12,413 bases of DNA. It comes from Acidobacteriota bacterium. GTDB lineage: Bacteria; Acidobacteriota; Thermoanaerobaculia; Multivoradales; SZUA-115. The stretch is taken from assembly GCA_003231035.1 (NCBI GenBank), contig QIHU01000827.1, forward strand, positions 1 to 12,413, given 5' to 3'. Of the stretch, positions 1-8,227 are shown piece by piece (position 1 is the first letter of the stretch; the number at the start of each line of letters is the position of its first letter). A program made the position numbers and the translations under genes. Under the pieces are notes generated by a model, which had not been told where the DNA came from, did no database searches, and saw only the letters and a list, made by a program, of their open reading frames with translations.

Positions 1-89
1 ATCGGTTTAGAATGCTCCAACTGGAATCGTAGATAGGCAAACGGCGGCCGCGCGCAAGGGTGATCGGCCGCCATGGCGAGGAGCGAAGC

Positions 90-2000
90 ATGGGCGAGCA
101 CGATATCGACCAGGGAACCGACGCGGAAGAGTTGCGGCTCTTCATGAAGAAGCTGCTCAACGACCTGCGGGCTCTGGAGAAGATGCACGAGGACGGCTCG
201 ATCGAGTCGGGAATCCGCCGCATCGGCGCGGAACAAGAGATGTTCTTGGTCGACAAGGATCACCGGCCGGCGCCAGTCAACATGGACATCCTGGCCGAAT
301 TGCCCGCCGAGTTCTTCACCACCGAACTCGGTCGCTTCAATATGGAGTGCAATCTCGACCCGCAAGATCTTGGCGGCGACTGTCTGAGTCGGATGGAGAA
401 CCAGCTCGTGTCTCTGGTCAACCTCGCCATCGAGAAGGCAGCCAAGTTCGACACCAAGGTGGTCCTCACCGGCATTCTGCCGACCCTCGACAAGGCACAC
501 CTAACCCTCGACTACCTTACTCCCGTGCCTCGGTATCATGAGCTCAACGACGCCATGAACCGGCTGCGCGGCGGCGACTTTGAGTTCAGGATCAAGGGTA
601 GCGACGAGCTGATCATCCGTCATGACAACGTCATGCTCGAGTCCTGCAACACCAGTTTCCAGGTGCACTTCCAGGTCGGCCCCGACGAGTTCGCCTACCT
701 CTACAACATCGCCCAGGCGGTTACCGCCCCGTTGATGGCGGCGGCGGTCAACTCGCCGCTGCTCTTCGGCAAGCGGCTCTGGCGCGAGACCCGCATCGCC
801 CTCTTTCAACAGTCGATCGACACCCGGCTTTCCAGCACCCATGTGCGCGAACAGCAGCCGCGGGTGAGCTTCGGTCGCCACTGGATCAACAACTCCGTAC
901 TCGAGATCCTGCAGGAGGACATCTCGCGCTTCCGTTTGCTGCTCGCCGCCGAAGTGGACGAGGAGCCGTTCGAAGTGCTGGCTCAGGGCAAGGCGCCCAA
1001 ATTGACCGCGCTGCGCCTGCACAACGGCACCGTCTACCGCTGGAACCGGCCTTGCTACGGTATCTCCGACAACGGCAAGGCACACCTGCGGATCGAAAAC
1101 CGCGTCCTACCCGCTGGCCCGACGATGGTCGACGAAATGGCCAACGCCGCCTTCTGGTTCGGCCTGATGCGGGGGGTCTCCGAGGAGTACGACGACATCA
1201 CCAAAGTGATGACCTTCGACACCGCCCAAGACAACTTCCTTCAGGCTTGCCGCCTCGGACTAAGCGCCCAGTTTACCTGGCCCGGCCACGAGAGCATCTC
1301 CGCCGCCGACCTGATCCGCAACGAAATGCTCCCCTTGGCCCGCCAGGGATTGAAGGAACTCGGCATTGTCTCTTCGGACATCGACCGCTATATGGGATTG
1401 ATCGACGACCGTGTCGCCAGCCGGCGCACCGGTTCTCAGTGGATGCTCGACTCGCTGAACAGCTTCCAAGAGAAGGGTTCCAAGGCGGAGCGCCTCGCCG
1501 CCCTGACCGCCGCGACCATCAACCGCCAGGCTGAAGGCAAACCGGGACACGAGTGGGAGCTGGCGACCCTCGACGAAGCCGGCGGCTGGTCTCGCCACTA
1601 CACCAACATCGGCCACCTGATGACCACCGATCTGTTCACCGTTAACAAGGACGACCTGGTGGATCTAGTGGCGGCGATGATGGACTGGGAGCACATTCGC
1701 CATGTGCCGGTCGAAGACAACGATCACCGTCTGGTCGGCCTGGTCACCCACCGCTCCTTGCTGCGCTTGATGGCGCGCGGCGCGGGCCGCGACAAGCCGG
1801 TACCGGTGAGCGAAGTGATGCACGAGGAGGTCTTCACCGTGCCCCCAGAGACCAGTTCGATCGAGGCGATCAGTTTGATGCGCGAGAAGAAGATCGGTTG
1901 TCTGCCGGTGGTCCAGGACGGCAAGCTGATCGGCATCATCACCGAGCGCGACTTCATGAACATCGCGGGGCAACTGCTCGAAGCCGAGCTGAGCAAGTAA
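90..2000 (+). CDS. Glutamate-cysteine ligase (GCS2)-like enzyme with C-terminal CBS pair
   Basis: 636-residue cytosolic protein. Residues ~40-460 look like the GCS2/carboxylate-amine ligase fold: an early GAEQEMFLVD segment (46-55) at the usual place of the acidic metal/ATP-binding motif, SCNTSFQVHFQV (185-196) and RIENRVLPAGPT (334-345). Members of this fold join glutamate to an amine using ATP, as in gamma-glutamylcysteine synthesis, but the true substrate cannot be read here. The C-terminus has two CBS domains (~509-562, starting IGHLMTTDLFTV; ~575-630, ending IGIITERDF), a pair that commonly binds adenine nucleotides and regulates the attached enzyme. I chose ATG at 90 because GAGGAG lies at 78-83, 6 bases upstream; an in-frame GTG at 60 would add ten residues but lacks a comparable site. 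The OPT transporter follows 25 bp downstream on the same strand, suggesting one operon. Fold assignment is firm; substrate is not. Confidence 0.85.
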   Translation: MGEHDIDQGTDAEELRLFMKKLLNDLRALEKMHEDGSIESGIRRIGAEQEMFLVDKDHRPAPVNMDILAELPAEFFTTELGRFNMECNLDPQDLGGDCLSRMENQLVSLVNLAIEKAAKFDTKVVLTGILPTLDKAHLTLDYLTPVPRYHELNDAMNRLRGGDFEFRIKGSDELIIRHDNVMLESCNTSFQVHFQVGPDEFAYLYNIAQAVTAPLMAAAVNSPLLFGKRLWRETRIALFQQSIDTRLSSTHVREQQPRVSFGRHWINNSVLEILQEDISRFRLLLAAEVDEEPFEVLAQGKAPKLTALRLHNGTVYRWNRPCYGISDNGKAHLRIENRVLPAGPTMVDEMANAAFWFGLMRGVSEEYDDITKVMTFDTAQDNFLQACRLGLSAQFTWPGHESISAADLIRNEMLPLARQGLKELGIVSSDIDRYMGLIDDRVASRRTGSQWMLDSLNSFQEKGSKAERLAALTAATINRQAEGKPGHEWELATLDEAGGWSRHYTNIGHLMTTDLFTVNKDDLVDLVAAMMDWEHIRHVPVEDNDHRLVGLVTHRSLLRLMARGAGRDKPVPVSEVMHEEVFTVPPETSSIEAISLMREKKIGCLPVVQDGKLIGIITERDFMNIAGQLLEAELSK

Positions 2001-2025
2001 GCTCGGCGCGCGGCGAACCCATCCC

Positions 2026-3633
2026 ATGCTGAGTTTCCGGGCCGCGGTTGTTGGCCTTCTGCTTTCGATTGTCATCGCCGGCTACTCGGCCTACGCCGGC
2101 CTCAAAGTCGGTGGTGTCTACTGGCCGATCATCACCGCGACCTTGATGTCGATGGGGCTCTTGAAGCTCTTCGGCGGCGGCTCGCGCCAGGAGATCATCG
2201 TCGCTGGCACCGCCGCTTCGACCGGTGGACTGCTAGCCGCGGGGATCACCTTCACGGTGCCAGCGATCTGGCTTGCGGGTTTGGAGGTCTCGATTGTCGA
2301 AGTGAGCTTCATCGCTTTGGTCGGCGGCCTGCTCGGGGTGCTCTTTACCCTGCCCCTGCGCGAAGAGATGATCGACCGCCTGGCACTCCCCTACCCTGAC
2401 GGCACGGCCACGGCTCGGGTGATCGAGGCTGGGGACGACGGTGGAGGCAGCCTGCGCCGGATCCTCGTCGCTTTCGCCCTCGCAGGCCTCTTCGCTTGGG
2501 TCCGCGATCAGCTGCGCTGGCTGCCGAGCGTGATCAACCTCGAGAGTCTCGGGCTGCGCTCGGCTCGGGGGTTTTCTTTGGGCGCCAGCGTCACTTTGGT
2601 CTCGCTCGCCGGTGGTTTCTTGATTGGGCCACTGTTCACCGGCGTCTGGTTCCTCGGCGCCGTCCTCACCTACTGGGTAGCGGTTCCAGCCATGGTCTAC
2701 GGTATCGTCCCCGTATTGGGATCTGGCGTCGGCACGCTCCCCACCAAGGCGGTCGCTATCGCCGGCGTCACCCGTCCTTTCGGCATCGGTGTCATCATCG
2801 GTGCCAGCCTCGCCTACTTCCTGTTCAAGGGACTGCCCGCACTCAAGCCCATTGCGATGCGCGCCTTCGCCGCCTCGCCGCGCCGAGGCCTCACCTGGCT
2901 AGGCGGGCTCGCCCTCTGCGCCCTGGCGATCTCCGCTCTCTTGCGCTTGGAACTGTGGATCACTCTCGTGGCCCTGGCCGGCGCCTTCCTGGTCGCCTAC
3001 ATCGCGGCGCGCATCGCCGGGGAGCTCAACATCGACCCGATGGAGATCTTCGCCATCGCGCTGCTGCTGATCGTAATGCTCTTCGTGCGCCTCGACCCGC
3101 GTACCGCCGTGGTCTTCACCGCCATTCTCTGCATCTCGGCCGGCATGGCCGGTGATTTCATGCAGGACCTAAAAGCCGGTTCTCTGGTCGGTGCCTCCCC
3201 CAAGGCTCAAATGCAAGCGCAGCTACTCTCCGTGGTGGTCACCGCCTCGGTTATGGGCTTGATCCTGCAAGCCCTTCATCACACCTACCGAATAGGCTCG
3301 GTCGACCTCCCTGCGCCGCAAGCGGTCGCCCTCGCCGGCATCCTCAGTGCTGGCGGGGTCACCGCACCGCTGGCCTGGGGCGGGGCGGCGGGAATCGTCC
3401 TCACCCTAGTCTCACTGTGGCGCGGCCTCGGGATTCTCCCTGTCGCTCTGGGAATCGGCCTCTATGCGCCCATCGAGTTGTCGATGCCTCTCTTCGCCGG
3501 AGGCTTGCTGAGGGGATGGGCCCAGCGGCGAGGCCATGAGGATCACGGACGGCTGCTCGCCGCCGGTGCCATCGGCGGCGAGGGGTTTGTTGGCGTATCA
3601 CTGGCGGTTTTCAACCTGCTGCGTGGCCACTGA
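2026..3633 (+). CDS. OPT-family oligopeptide transporter
   Basis: 535-residue, very hydrophobic inner-membrane protein with a dozen or more apparent transmembrane stretches. OPT-family hallmarks are visible: LPYPDGTATARVIEAG from residue 121, matching the conserved Pro-Tyr-Pro-(S/D)-Gly-Thr-Ala segment of bacterial members, GSGVGTLPTKAVAIAGV in mid-protein, and ELNIDPMEIFAIALLL from ~333. Family members are proton-coupled importers of short peptides, glutathione-like compounds or metal chelates; the substrate here is unknown. It is somewhat shorter than the ~600-700 residues common in the family, with no sign of frameshift. The start ATG lacks a clear Shine-Dalgarno sequence, which fits translation following the ligase gene 25 bp upstream. 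Pairing with a gamma-glutamyl ligase-like enzyme makes a gamma-glutamyl or thiol peptide a reasonable guess (inference). Confidence 0.88.
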   Translation: MLSFRAAVVGLLLSIVIAGYSAYAGLKVGGVYWPIITATLMSMGLLKLFGGGSRQEIIVAGTAASTGGLLAAGITFTVPAIWLAGLEVSIVEVSFIALVGGLLGVLFTLPLREEMIDRLALPYPDGTATARVIEAGDDGGGSLRRILVAFALAGLFAWVRDQLRWLPSVINLESLGLRSARGFSLGASVTLVSLAGGFLIGPLFTGVWFLGAVLTYWVAVPAMVYGIVPVLGSGVGTLPTKAVAIAGVTRPFGIGVIIGASLAYFLFKGLPALKPIAMRAFAASPRRGLTWLGGLALCALAISALLRLELWITLVALAGAFLVAYIAARIAGELNIDPMEIFAIALLLIVMLFVRLDPRTAVVFTAILCISAGMAGDFMQDLKAGSLVGASPKAQMQAQLLSVVVTASVMGLILQALHHTYRIGSVDLPAPQAVALAGILSAGGVTAPLAWGGAAGIVLTLVSLWRGLGILPVALGIGLYAPIELSMPLFAGGLLRGWAQRRGHEDHGRLLAAGAIGGEGFVGVSLAVFNLLRGH

Positions 3634-3837
3634 TCCCATCTCCATAGTCCAAGGGCGGAAACATCTTAGCCACCGTGACCACTGAACGGTGTAGCGACAA
3701 TCACAATCTTCGCCTCGATCGCGGAGGCCGTGCCACTGGCGAACTCGACGCCCTATCCCCTATCACGCAAAATGGCGCAACTCCTTTCCTTTAAATAATT
3801 TACAGACGAGTTGCACCATCCTCCGACGAGCCTTCGC
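3634..3837. other. Intergenic region with weak hairpin and AT-rich promoter-like patch
   Basis: This stretch separates the transporter from the secreted hydrolase. A 6-bp perfect stem with a 9-base loop (CACCGT 3671-3676, ACGGTG 3686-3691) lies about 40 bases after the transporter stop; it has no T-run, so it is only a weak terminator candidate. Near the right end an AT-rich patch stands out from GC-rich surroundings: AATAAT at 3794-3799 matches five of six -10 consensus bases, but no convincing -35 sits 16-18 bp upstream. I infer that the hydrolase has its own promoter somewhere here, without being able to place it firmly. Confidence 0.35.
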
Positions 3838-5127
3838 ATGGTAAGTTCCAAGACCATCATGACCAGATTGTTCTCTATCAGCCTGGCGGTCGCCTTGACG
3901 ATCGCTTCCGGCCTCGACGCCCAAGTCTCCGCCGAAACGATCGAATCCCGCACCGCCAAGGTACTCACCAGCTTTCAAGCCGGTGCCTGTGATGCCTTGG
4001 CGAGGGCTGAGAAAATGGGGATCGAAAAGGCCGCGAACTCCCTGCCGGTGCCCAGAGACGCGGCGCTGCGCCGGTCGATGGCCAACCACTGCTCGGAGAG
4101 CGAGAGGGTGCGCGGCCAGGCCGAGTCGCGCGGGCTCACCTTCGAACCATTGCCCGAAGGCACCCCGCCGCCCTCGATCCCAGACGGAACCATCCTCGGT
4201 AGCCAGCAGCTGATGGCCGCTTCGGGAGTGGTCGTCGACCTGATCGCCTACTCTTCGTCCAACCTGGTTGTGGCCGGCGTTCTCTGCTACCGCGACGACG
4301 GTATGCGACGCTCGGCGGTGCTGCACCAGCACGGCGGCTACGGAGGCATTTTCATCAATGCCGACGGCAACATGCTGGAGACTTGCCTCAACTGGGCACT
4401 CCTCCACAACCGCACCGCCTTCGCCCCCTCGTACCGTGGTCAAGACGGCGGCGAGGGCCAGCTCGAGATCTGCCTCGGCGAGGCCGACGATGTGGCGGCC
4501 GCGGCAATCTTGTTGCGTTCACTTCCCTTCGTGGTCCCAGAGCGGCTTGCGCTGATCGGTGGATCCGTGGGGGGCTGCGTCACCATGCAAGCGGCGGCCA
4601 AGATCCCTCTCCTGCGGGCGGTCGTCGCTCTCGTTCCACCCATCGATTGGAAGGCGTTGGTCAACTACCATCGCTTGGGATTCGTGCAGGCGAGCGAGAC
4701 TAACTGTGACGGCAGTACGACCGTCTGGGACCAGGGCGGCGAGGAGATCGCCGACTTCATCGATATCGTCATGTGCGGCCAGATCGGTTGTCCGGATGCG
4801 GCCTACGACATCCGTTCTCCCCTGACCCACGTCACGCGGCAGTCGGCACCCACCATGATCGTGGTGGCCGGCTCCGACAACCTGGTGCCCACCGTGCAAC
4901 AGATGCTGTGGTCGATCCAACGGCAGAACGCCGGTAATTTCGTCCAAGTAGTCAGTGCTTCGAAGTGCGACCCGCCCCTGATTCCGCAATTGGTCCCCGA
5001 TCTCCTCCTGTTCGTCGATGACGGTTACCATGGCCTGGCCGCGGGACCGGTGGGCAGCGGTTTTCTCTTTCTGATGAACGCCCTCGACCAAGGGTCGACA
5101 CCGGGCACGGCAGCGCCGCGCGATTGA
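3838..5127 (+). CDS. Secreted alpha/beta-hydrolase
   Basis: 429-residue protein with an N-terminal signal peptide: basic start, hydrophobic core LFSISLAVALTIASG, and a likely signal peptidase I site after QVSA (residue 32). The mature part shows alpha/beta-hydrolase landmarks: HQHGGYGG (163-170) as the oxyanion-hole HGG, the nucleophile elbow GGSVGG with Ser243, a candidate acid Asp347 in VVAGSDNLVP, and a candidate catalytic His398 in DDGYHGLA. This spacing suits an esterase, a prolyl-oligopeptidase-type peptidase or a related hydrolase; the substrate is unknown. Ten cysteines are predicted after the signal peptide, consistent with disulfides outside the cytoplasm. Starts are possible at TTG 3811, ATG 3838 and ATG 3859; I chose 3838, which has a weak GACGAG seven bases upstream, though 3859 gives an equally good signal peptide. 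The O-antigen ligase-like gene begins 42 bp after the stop. Confidence 0.82.
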   Translation: MVSSKTIMTRLFSISLAVALTIASGLDAQVSAETIESRTAKVLTSFQAGACDALARAEKMGIEKAANSLPVPRDAALRRSMANHCSESERVRGQAESRGLTFEPLPEGTPPPSIPDGTILGSQQLMAASGVVVDLIAYSSSNLVVAGVLCYRDDGMRRSAVLHQHGGYGGIFINADGNMLETCLNWALLHNRTAFAPSYRGQDGGEGQLEICLGEADDVAAAAILLRSLPFVVPERLALIGGSVGGCVTMQAAAKIPLLRAVVALVPPIDWKALVNYHRLGFVQASETNCDGSTTVWDQGGEEIADFIDIVMCGQIGCPDAAYDIRSPLTHVTRQSAPTMIVVAGSDNLVPTVQQMLWSIQRQNAGNFVQVVSASKCDPPLIPQLVPDLLLFVDDGYHGLAAGPVGSGFLFLMNALDQGSTPGTAAPRD

Positions 5128-5128
5128 C

Positions 5129-5153
5129 TCGGCTAGCCGGCCTCCCAAGCCGA
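5129..5153 (+). other. Small inverted repeat between hydrolase and ligase genes
   Basis: TCGGCT (5129-5134) pairs perfectly with AGCCGA (5148-5153) across a 13-base loop, starting just after the hydrolase stop. The 10-base palindrome CGGCTAGCCG (5130-5139) overlaps the left arm. There is no T-run, so it could at most attenuate or process a shared transcript; it may be chance in GC-rich DNA. Confidence 0.25.
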
Positions 5154-5169
5154 TCTCCATAGGGCTCCC

Positions 5170-6705
5170 ATGCAGCCATCTCTGACTTCGCACCCGACTC
5201 CGGGGTCGGCCTTGCAACCGACGCTCAGACAGTCCGTCACCACGGCGGTCCTGGTGGGCGGCTTGCTGGTCGCGGGTACTTTGGTGCTCGCCACGGCGGC
5301 GGTGCAACCGCTGCGCGGGGCCCTCCTGTTGCTGGTCGCTGGCGCCGGTCTTGCCGGCTTGGCCACGGTCCTTGTTTTCGCTCGCGGCAGGCTCACCGAC
5401 CTCCTGTACCTCGGCCTTCTCGCCCTCGCCTCGGTACCGATCGACAAATACTTCGCCTACCGCGAACACGTTGGAGGCTGGCCGGGCTTGCGTTTCGCCG
5501 CTTCCGATGTCTTGCTCTTGGGGCTGATCCCTTCGCTCCTCCTGGGTTCTTGGCTGGGTAGAGTTCACAATCGGATTCCACCCATCGTGTTGATCCTTTA
5601 CGGTCTGCTCTTGGGACAATACGCGCTCTCCGCCCTGGGAGCCGAGGAACGGCTGCTCGCCGGCTTCGAGATCGCCTCGGCTCTCCACGCCTTGCTCCTG
5701 GCGGCGGTCTGTGCCGCTCTCTTCAGGCGCCGCTACCTCTATCCCTTCCTCACCCTGTTGAGCCTGCTCACCTGGGTGCACACCGCCTTCGCGGTGGCGC
5801 AATCGGTGACTGGCCGGCCGATAGGATTGGGGCTTGGAGGCAATCCAGAGTCGGTCATCGTCGAATCCCTGACTAGCGGCGTGCAACGGCTGCGCCCGTC
5901 CGGCCTCTTCGACCACCCGATCGTCTATGCCAATTTCCTGGTGCTCGGCCTGCCCCTGCTCGCCGCCGGTTTCCTGTTCGCGCGCTCCCGGCTGGCGAGA
6001 CTCGCCCTCGGAGCCACGATCTTGGTGGGGCTGTCGGGACTGGTCTTGACCCTATCGCGGGGCGCCTGGCTCTCCTCGGCGGTGGCGGCCGCTCTTTTCG
6101 TTGCGCTGGCATGGCGCCAAGGCTTGCTGGCGGGACGGCAGGCGCGACGATTCCTGCGTAGCGGAGCCATCGCGGGCTTGGTCGCTCTGCTGGCTTTCGC
6201 CCCCCGCATCGTCGAACGGCTGACCGCTAGCGCCTCGGGCAACCTCGAGGTGCGCTTCGAGCTCAACGAAATCGCCTTTAGAATGATCGCCGCCCATCCG
6301 CTAGGCGGAGTCGGCTTGAACAATTTCCTGACCGTGATGGAAGGCTACGACCCCAAGGACGTGATGGAGTACTTCCCGGCCACGGTCCACAACCTCTACC
6401 TCCTGGAAGCCGCCGAGGCAGGGATACCTGGCTTGCTCCTCTTCGTCTCCCTGTGGGTCGCCATCTTGCTCACTGGCTGGCGGCGACTGGCGGCGGTCAA
6501 GGATCCAGCTCTACGCTGGTTGGCGATCGGCCTGATCGCCGGCCTGTGCGGTTTCCTCTTCTCCCAACTGGCCGACTTTAGCCACCGCATCGAGCCCCTA
6601 CGCACTCTAGTCTGGCTCCACGTCGGCCTCTTGTTCGGTGCTCTCGCCGCGGGGCGAAGACTCCCCCAAATCCCAATTCCACCCAATGAAGGTAGACGAG
6701 CATGA
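5170..6705 (+). CDS. O-antigen ligase / polymerase-like membrane protein (Wzy_C family)
   Basis: 511-residue polytopic membrane protein with roughly ten to twelve hydrophobic helices. The C-terminal half carries features typical of the O-antigen ligase/Wzy_C superfamily: GLFDHPIVYANFLVLGL from ~245, LTLSRGAWLS from ~293, HPLGGVGLNNFLTVM at ~376, then VHNLYLLEAAEAGIPGLLLF, where His407 lies at the usual site of a conserved periplasmic-loop histidine. Family members act on the periplasmic side of the inner membrane, transferring undecaprenyl-linked glycans onto lipid A-core or other acceptors, or polymerising repeat units. Ligase and polymerase cannot be told apart from sequence alone. The ATG has AGGG five bases upstream. 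Its stop overlaps the next start (ATGA), so it is translationally coupled to the methyltransferase. No glycosyltransferase genes are in the window, so this is not a complete polysaccharide cluster. Confidence 0.85.
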   Translation: MQPSLTSHPTPGSALQPTLRQSVTTAVLVGGLLVAGTLVLATAAVQPLRGALLLLVAGAGLAGLATVLVFARGRLTDLLYLGLLALASVPIDKYFAYREHVGGWPGLRFAASDVLLLGLIPSLLLGSWLGRVHNRIPPIVLILYGLLLGQYALSALGAEERLLAGFEIASALHALLLAAVCAALFRRRYLYPFLTLLSLLTWVHTAFAVAQSVTGRPIGLGLGGNPESVIVESLTSGVQRLRPSGLFDHPIVYANFLVLGLPLLAAGFLFARSRLARLALGATILVGLSGLVLTLSRGAWLSSAVAAALFVALAWRQGLLAGRQARRFLRSGAIAGLVALLAFAPRIVERLTASASGNLEVRFELNEIAFRMIAAHPLGGVGLNNFLTVMEGYDPKDVMEYFPATVHNLYLLEAAEAGIPGLLLFVSLWVAILLTGWRRLAAVKDPALRWLAIGLIAGLCGFLFSQLADFSHRIEPLRTLVWLHVGLLFGALAAGRRLPQIPIPPNEGRRA

Positions 6706-7649
6706 TCTCTCAGGACGACCCTCTCTGTCGTCAGATCGACCAACCCCATGGCGACTGGCAGCCACTCTACGGCGGTGTCTTGCGACGCTGTGGTCGTTGT
6801 GGCTTGGTGGCCACCCACCAGATCCCCGAGTTCGACTACGACGGCGATTACTTCGTGGGTGGAGAGAGCGGCGGTTACGATTTCGATTCGCCTTTCTCTC
6901 GCGCTTACGACGAAGCCCGTTTCAACGCCGAGCTGGGTCAGCTGGAGAACGAGGGGCTCACCGCGAGTGTCCTTGACATCGGCTGCGCCACCGGGGTCTT
7001 CTTGCACTACGCCCAACAGCGTGGCTGGGAGATCGCCGGAGTCGAGGTGGCAAAGTATGCTCGCGAGCGGGTCAGCGAAGAGCTGGGCGTACCGATCGCC
7101 GGCTCGCTCGCCGAATTGCCGGAAGGCCAAACTTACGAGCTGGTCACCCTCCATCACGTCCTGGAGCACATCCATGGTCCCCTCGCTTTCCTACGCGATG
7201 AAGTGGCGCCACGGGTCGGCCGGCGACTGTTGATCGAAGTTCCCAATTTTGCCTCGCTGCCCGCCAAGGTGCACGGCCCACGGTGGAAGGATCTGCGGCC
7301 GGAGCAACACGTCTACCACTACACCCCCGACTCCCTATCCCGCATGGTCGAATCCGCCGGGTTGAAGGTGCGCAAAGTAGCCTCGCTCTCCGAGCCGCTG
7401 TGGAGCCTGCGCACCGCCGCCGACACCCTGCGGCTCCTCCCCAACCTCGTCGGGGCGAGCCGCGAGGAAGAAACTCCCTTTGAGCCCGGCAGCACCGTGG
7501 GTGTCCAAGACGTCTCCGACTTCCAGCCCCCGCGCGGTCTCAGGAAAGTAGCCGCCGACCTGGCGGGAGTCGCCATGTGGCCCATCGTGCGCACCTTGGA
7601 ATACCGTTGCCACGCGCAACGGCTGGTGGTCGAGGCGGAGCCGGGTTAG
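6702..7649 (+). CDS. Class I SAM-dependent methyltransferase (Methyltransf_23 type)
   Basis: 315-residue cytosolic enzyme. SAM-binding motif I is VLDIGCATGVF (90-100); Glu115 in IAGVEVA is the acidic residue expected to hold the ribose of SAM; LHHVLEH (150-156) is motif-IV-like. HVYHYTPDSLSRMVESAGL is typical of methyltransferases found with sugar or polysaccharide genes. The N-terminus has Cys30-x2-Cys33 (RRCGRCGLV), resembling the second knuckle of the zinc ribbon that starts many such enzymes; the first knuckle is reduced to a lone Cys9. The start overlaps the O-antigen ligase stop by 4 bases, with GAAGG at 6688-6692 as ribosome site. Context suggests methylation of a glycan or glycan precursor (inference). 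The stop overlaps the stop of the convergent MarR gene. Confidence 0.85.
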   Translation: MISQDDPLCRQIDQPHGDWQPLYGGVLRRCGRCGLVATHQIPEFDYDGDYFVGGESGGYDFDSPFSRAYDEARFNAELGQLENEGLTASVLDIGCATGVFLHYAQQRGWEIAGVEVAKYARERVSEELGVPIAGSLAELPEGQTYELVTLHHVLEHIHGPLAFLRDEVAPRVGRRLLIEVPNFASLPAKVHGPRWKDLRPEQHVYHYTPDSLSRMVESAGLKVRKVASLSEPLWSLRTAADTLRLLPNLVGASREEETPFEPGSTVGVQDVSDFQPPRGLRKVAADLAGVAMWPIVRTLEYRCHAQRLVVEAEPG

Positions 7650-8227
7650 CCGTCGACTCCAACCACCCCCAACGGCTCTTCGTGCTCGCGGCAGAGAAGT
7701 TCCGTCTCTTGCGGCGCGAGGGGCTCCTGGGTCAGCCCGCAACGGAATTTGCCATCGCCTTCAGCCTTGAAGTGACGACAGGTTTGACAGACGCCGAACG
7801 AACGGCTCTGGTTGGCGCGCTGGAGCGCTCGTAGGAGCTGAGCCATGCTCCGTGCGAGCTGGGCCTGATCGTGGGCCGACATGGAGTCCGCGGCACGGTC
7901 CAGCAAAGATCGCGCTCCCGCTTTGGCGAGCGCTCGGTGTCCGTGGGCGGTCAAGCTTAGATGAACCACCCGGCGATCCTCGGGATCCGTCTTCTTGGCG
8001 ATGAAGCCAGCTTGTTCTAGCACTCGCAGTGTTTGCGAGGCGGTCCCCTTGGTGACGCCTAAGTACTCGGCCACGGTTGCCGGCCGATCGCTGTAGCGAT
8101 TGCACCGCGAAAGGTAGTGCAAGGCGTGCAACTGAACCGGCTGCAAGTTTGAACTAGAGCTGCGCTCCTCAGCTTGGAGAAGACGGGCCAGCCGGGTCAG
8201 CCGTTCATAGGTCAGGTCGTCGTCCAT
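7646..8227 (-). CDS. MarR-family winged-helix regulator with Cys/His C-terminal extension
   Basis: 193-residue DNA-binding protein. The winged helix-turn-helix lies at ~50-93: TVAEYLGVTKGTASQTLRVL (61-80 inclusive of recognition helix) leading to the wing KKTDPEDRRVVHLSLT. After the usual dimerisation helices comes an added tail with Cys147-x2-Cys150-x12-Cys163-x15-Cys179-x2-His182, a plausible metal or redox site; I recall similar tails on some MarR proteins but know no settled function. I chose ATG at 8227. An upstream in-frame TTG at 8263 would place the promoter and a palindromic operator inside the coding region. With the -10 ending at 8235, transcription should begin at or next to the ATG, so the mRNA is probably leaderless. 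It probably represses itself and the divergent exported protein. Its last four bases overlap the methyltransferase gene. Confidence 0.88.
   Translation of the reverse strand: MDDDLTYERLTRLARLLQAEERSSSSNLQPVQLHALHYLSRCNRYSDRPATVAEYLGVTKGTASQTLRVLEQAGFIAKKTDPEDRRVVHLSLTAHGHRALAKAGARSLLDRAADSMSAHDQAQLARSMAQLLRALQRANQSRSFGVCQTCRHFKAEGDGKFRCGLTQEPLAPQETELLCREHEEPLGVVGVDG

Noticed and set aside
1..59. TAGAAT at 8-13 as the -10 of the first gene
   Set aside because: It matches five of six bases, but the -35 region lies outside the window, so the promoter cannot be judged.
501..1085. Minus-strand open frame (194 codons) opposite the ligase gene
   Set aside because: It lies wholly within the conserved GCS2-like region of the plus strand and has no recognisable motif.
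3751..3764. Tandem CCCTATC x2 as a repeat array
   Set aside because: Only two 7-base units, with no further copies or flanking structure; too short to mean anything.
3639..5161. ATCTCCATAG shared by the two spacers near 3640 and 5152
   Set aside because: Ten bases only, with no palindrome and no consistent position relative to a promoter or start; probably chance.
4519..5916. Long minus-strand open frame (465 codons) opposite the hydrolase and O-antigen ligase genes
   Set aside because: Its translation is Arg/Gln/Gly-rich without a recognisable domain, while the plus-strand frames carry clear motifs. Long antisense frames are expected in GC-rich DNA.
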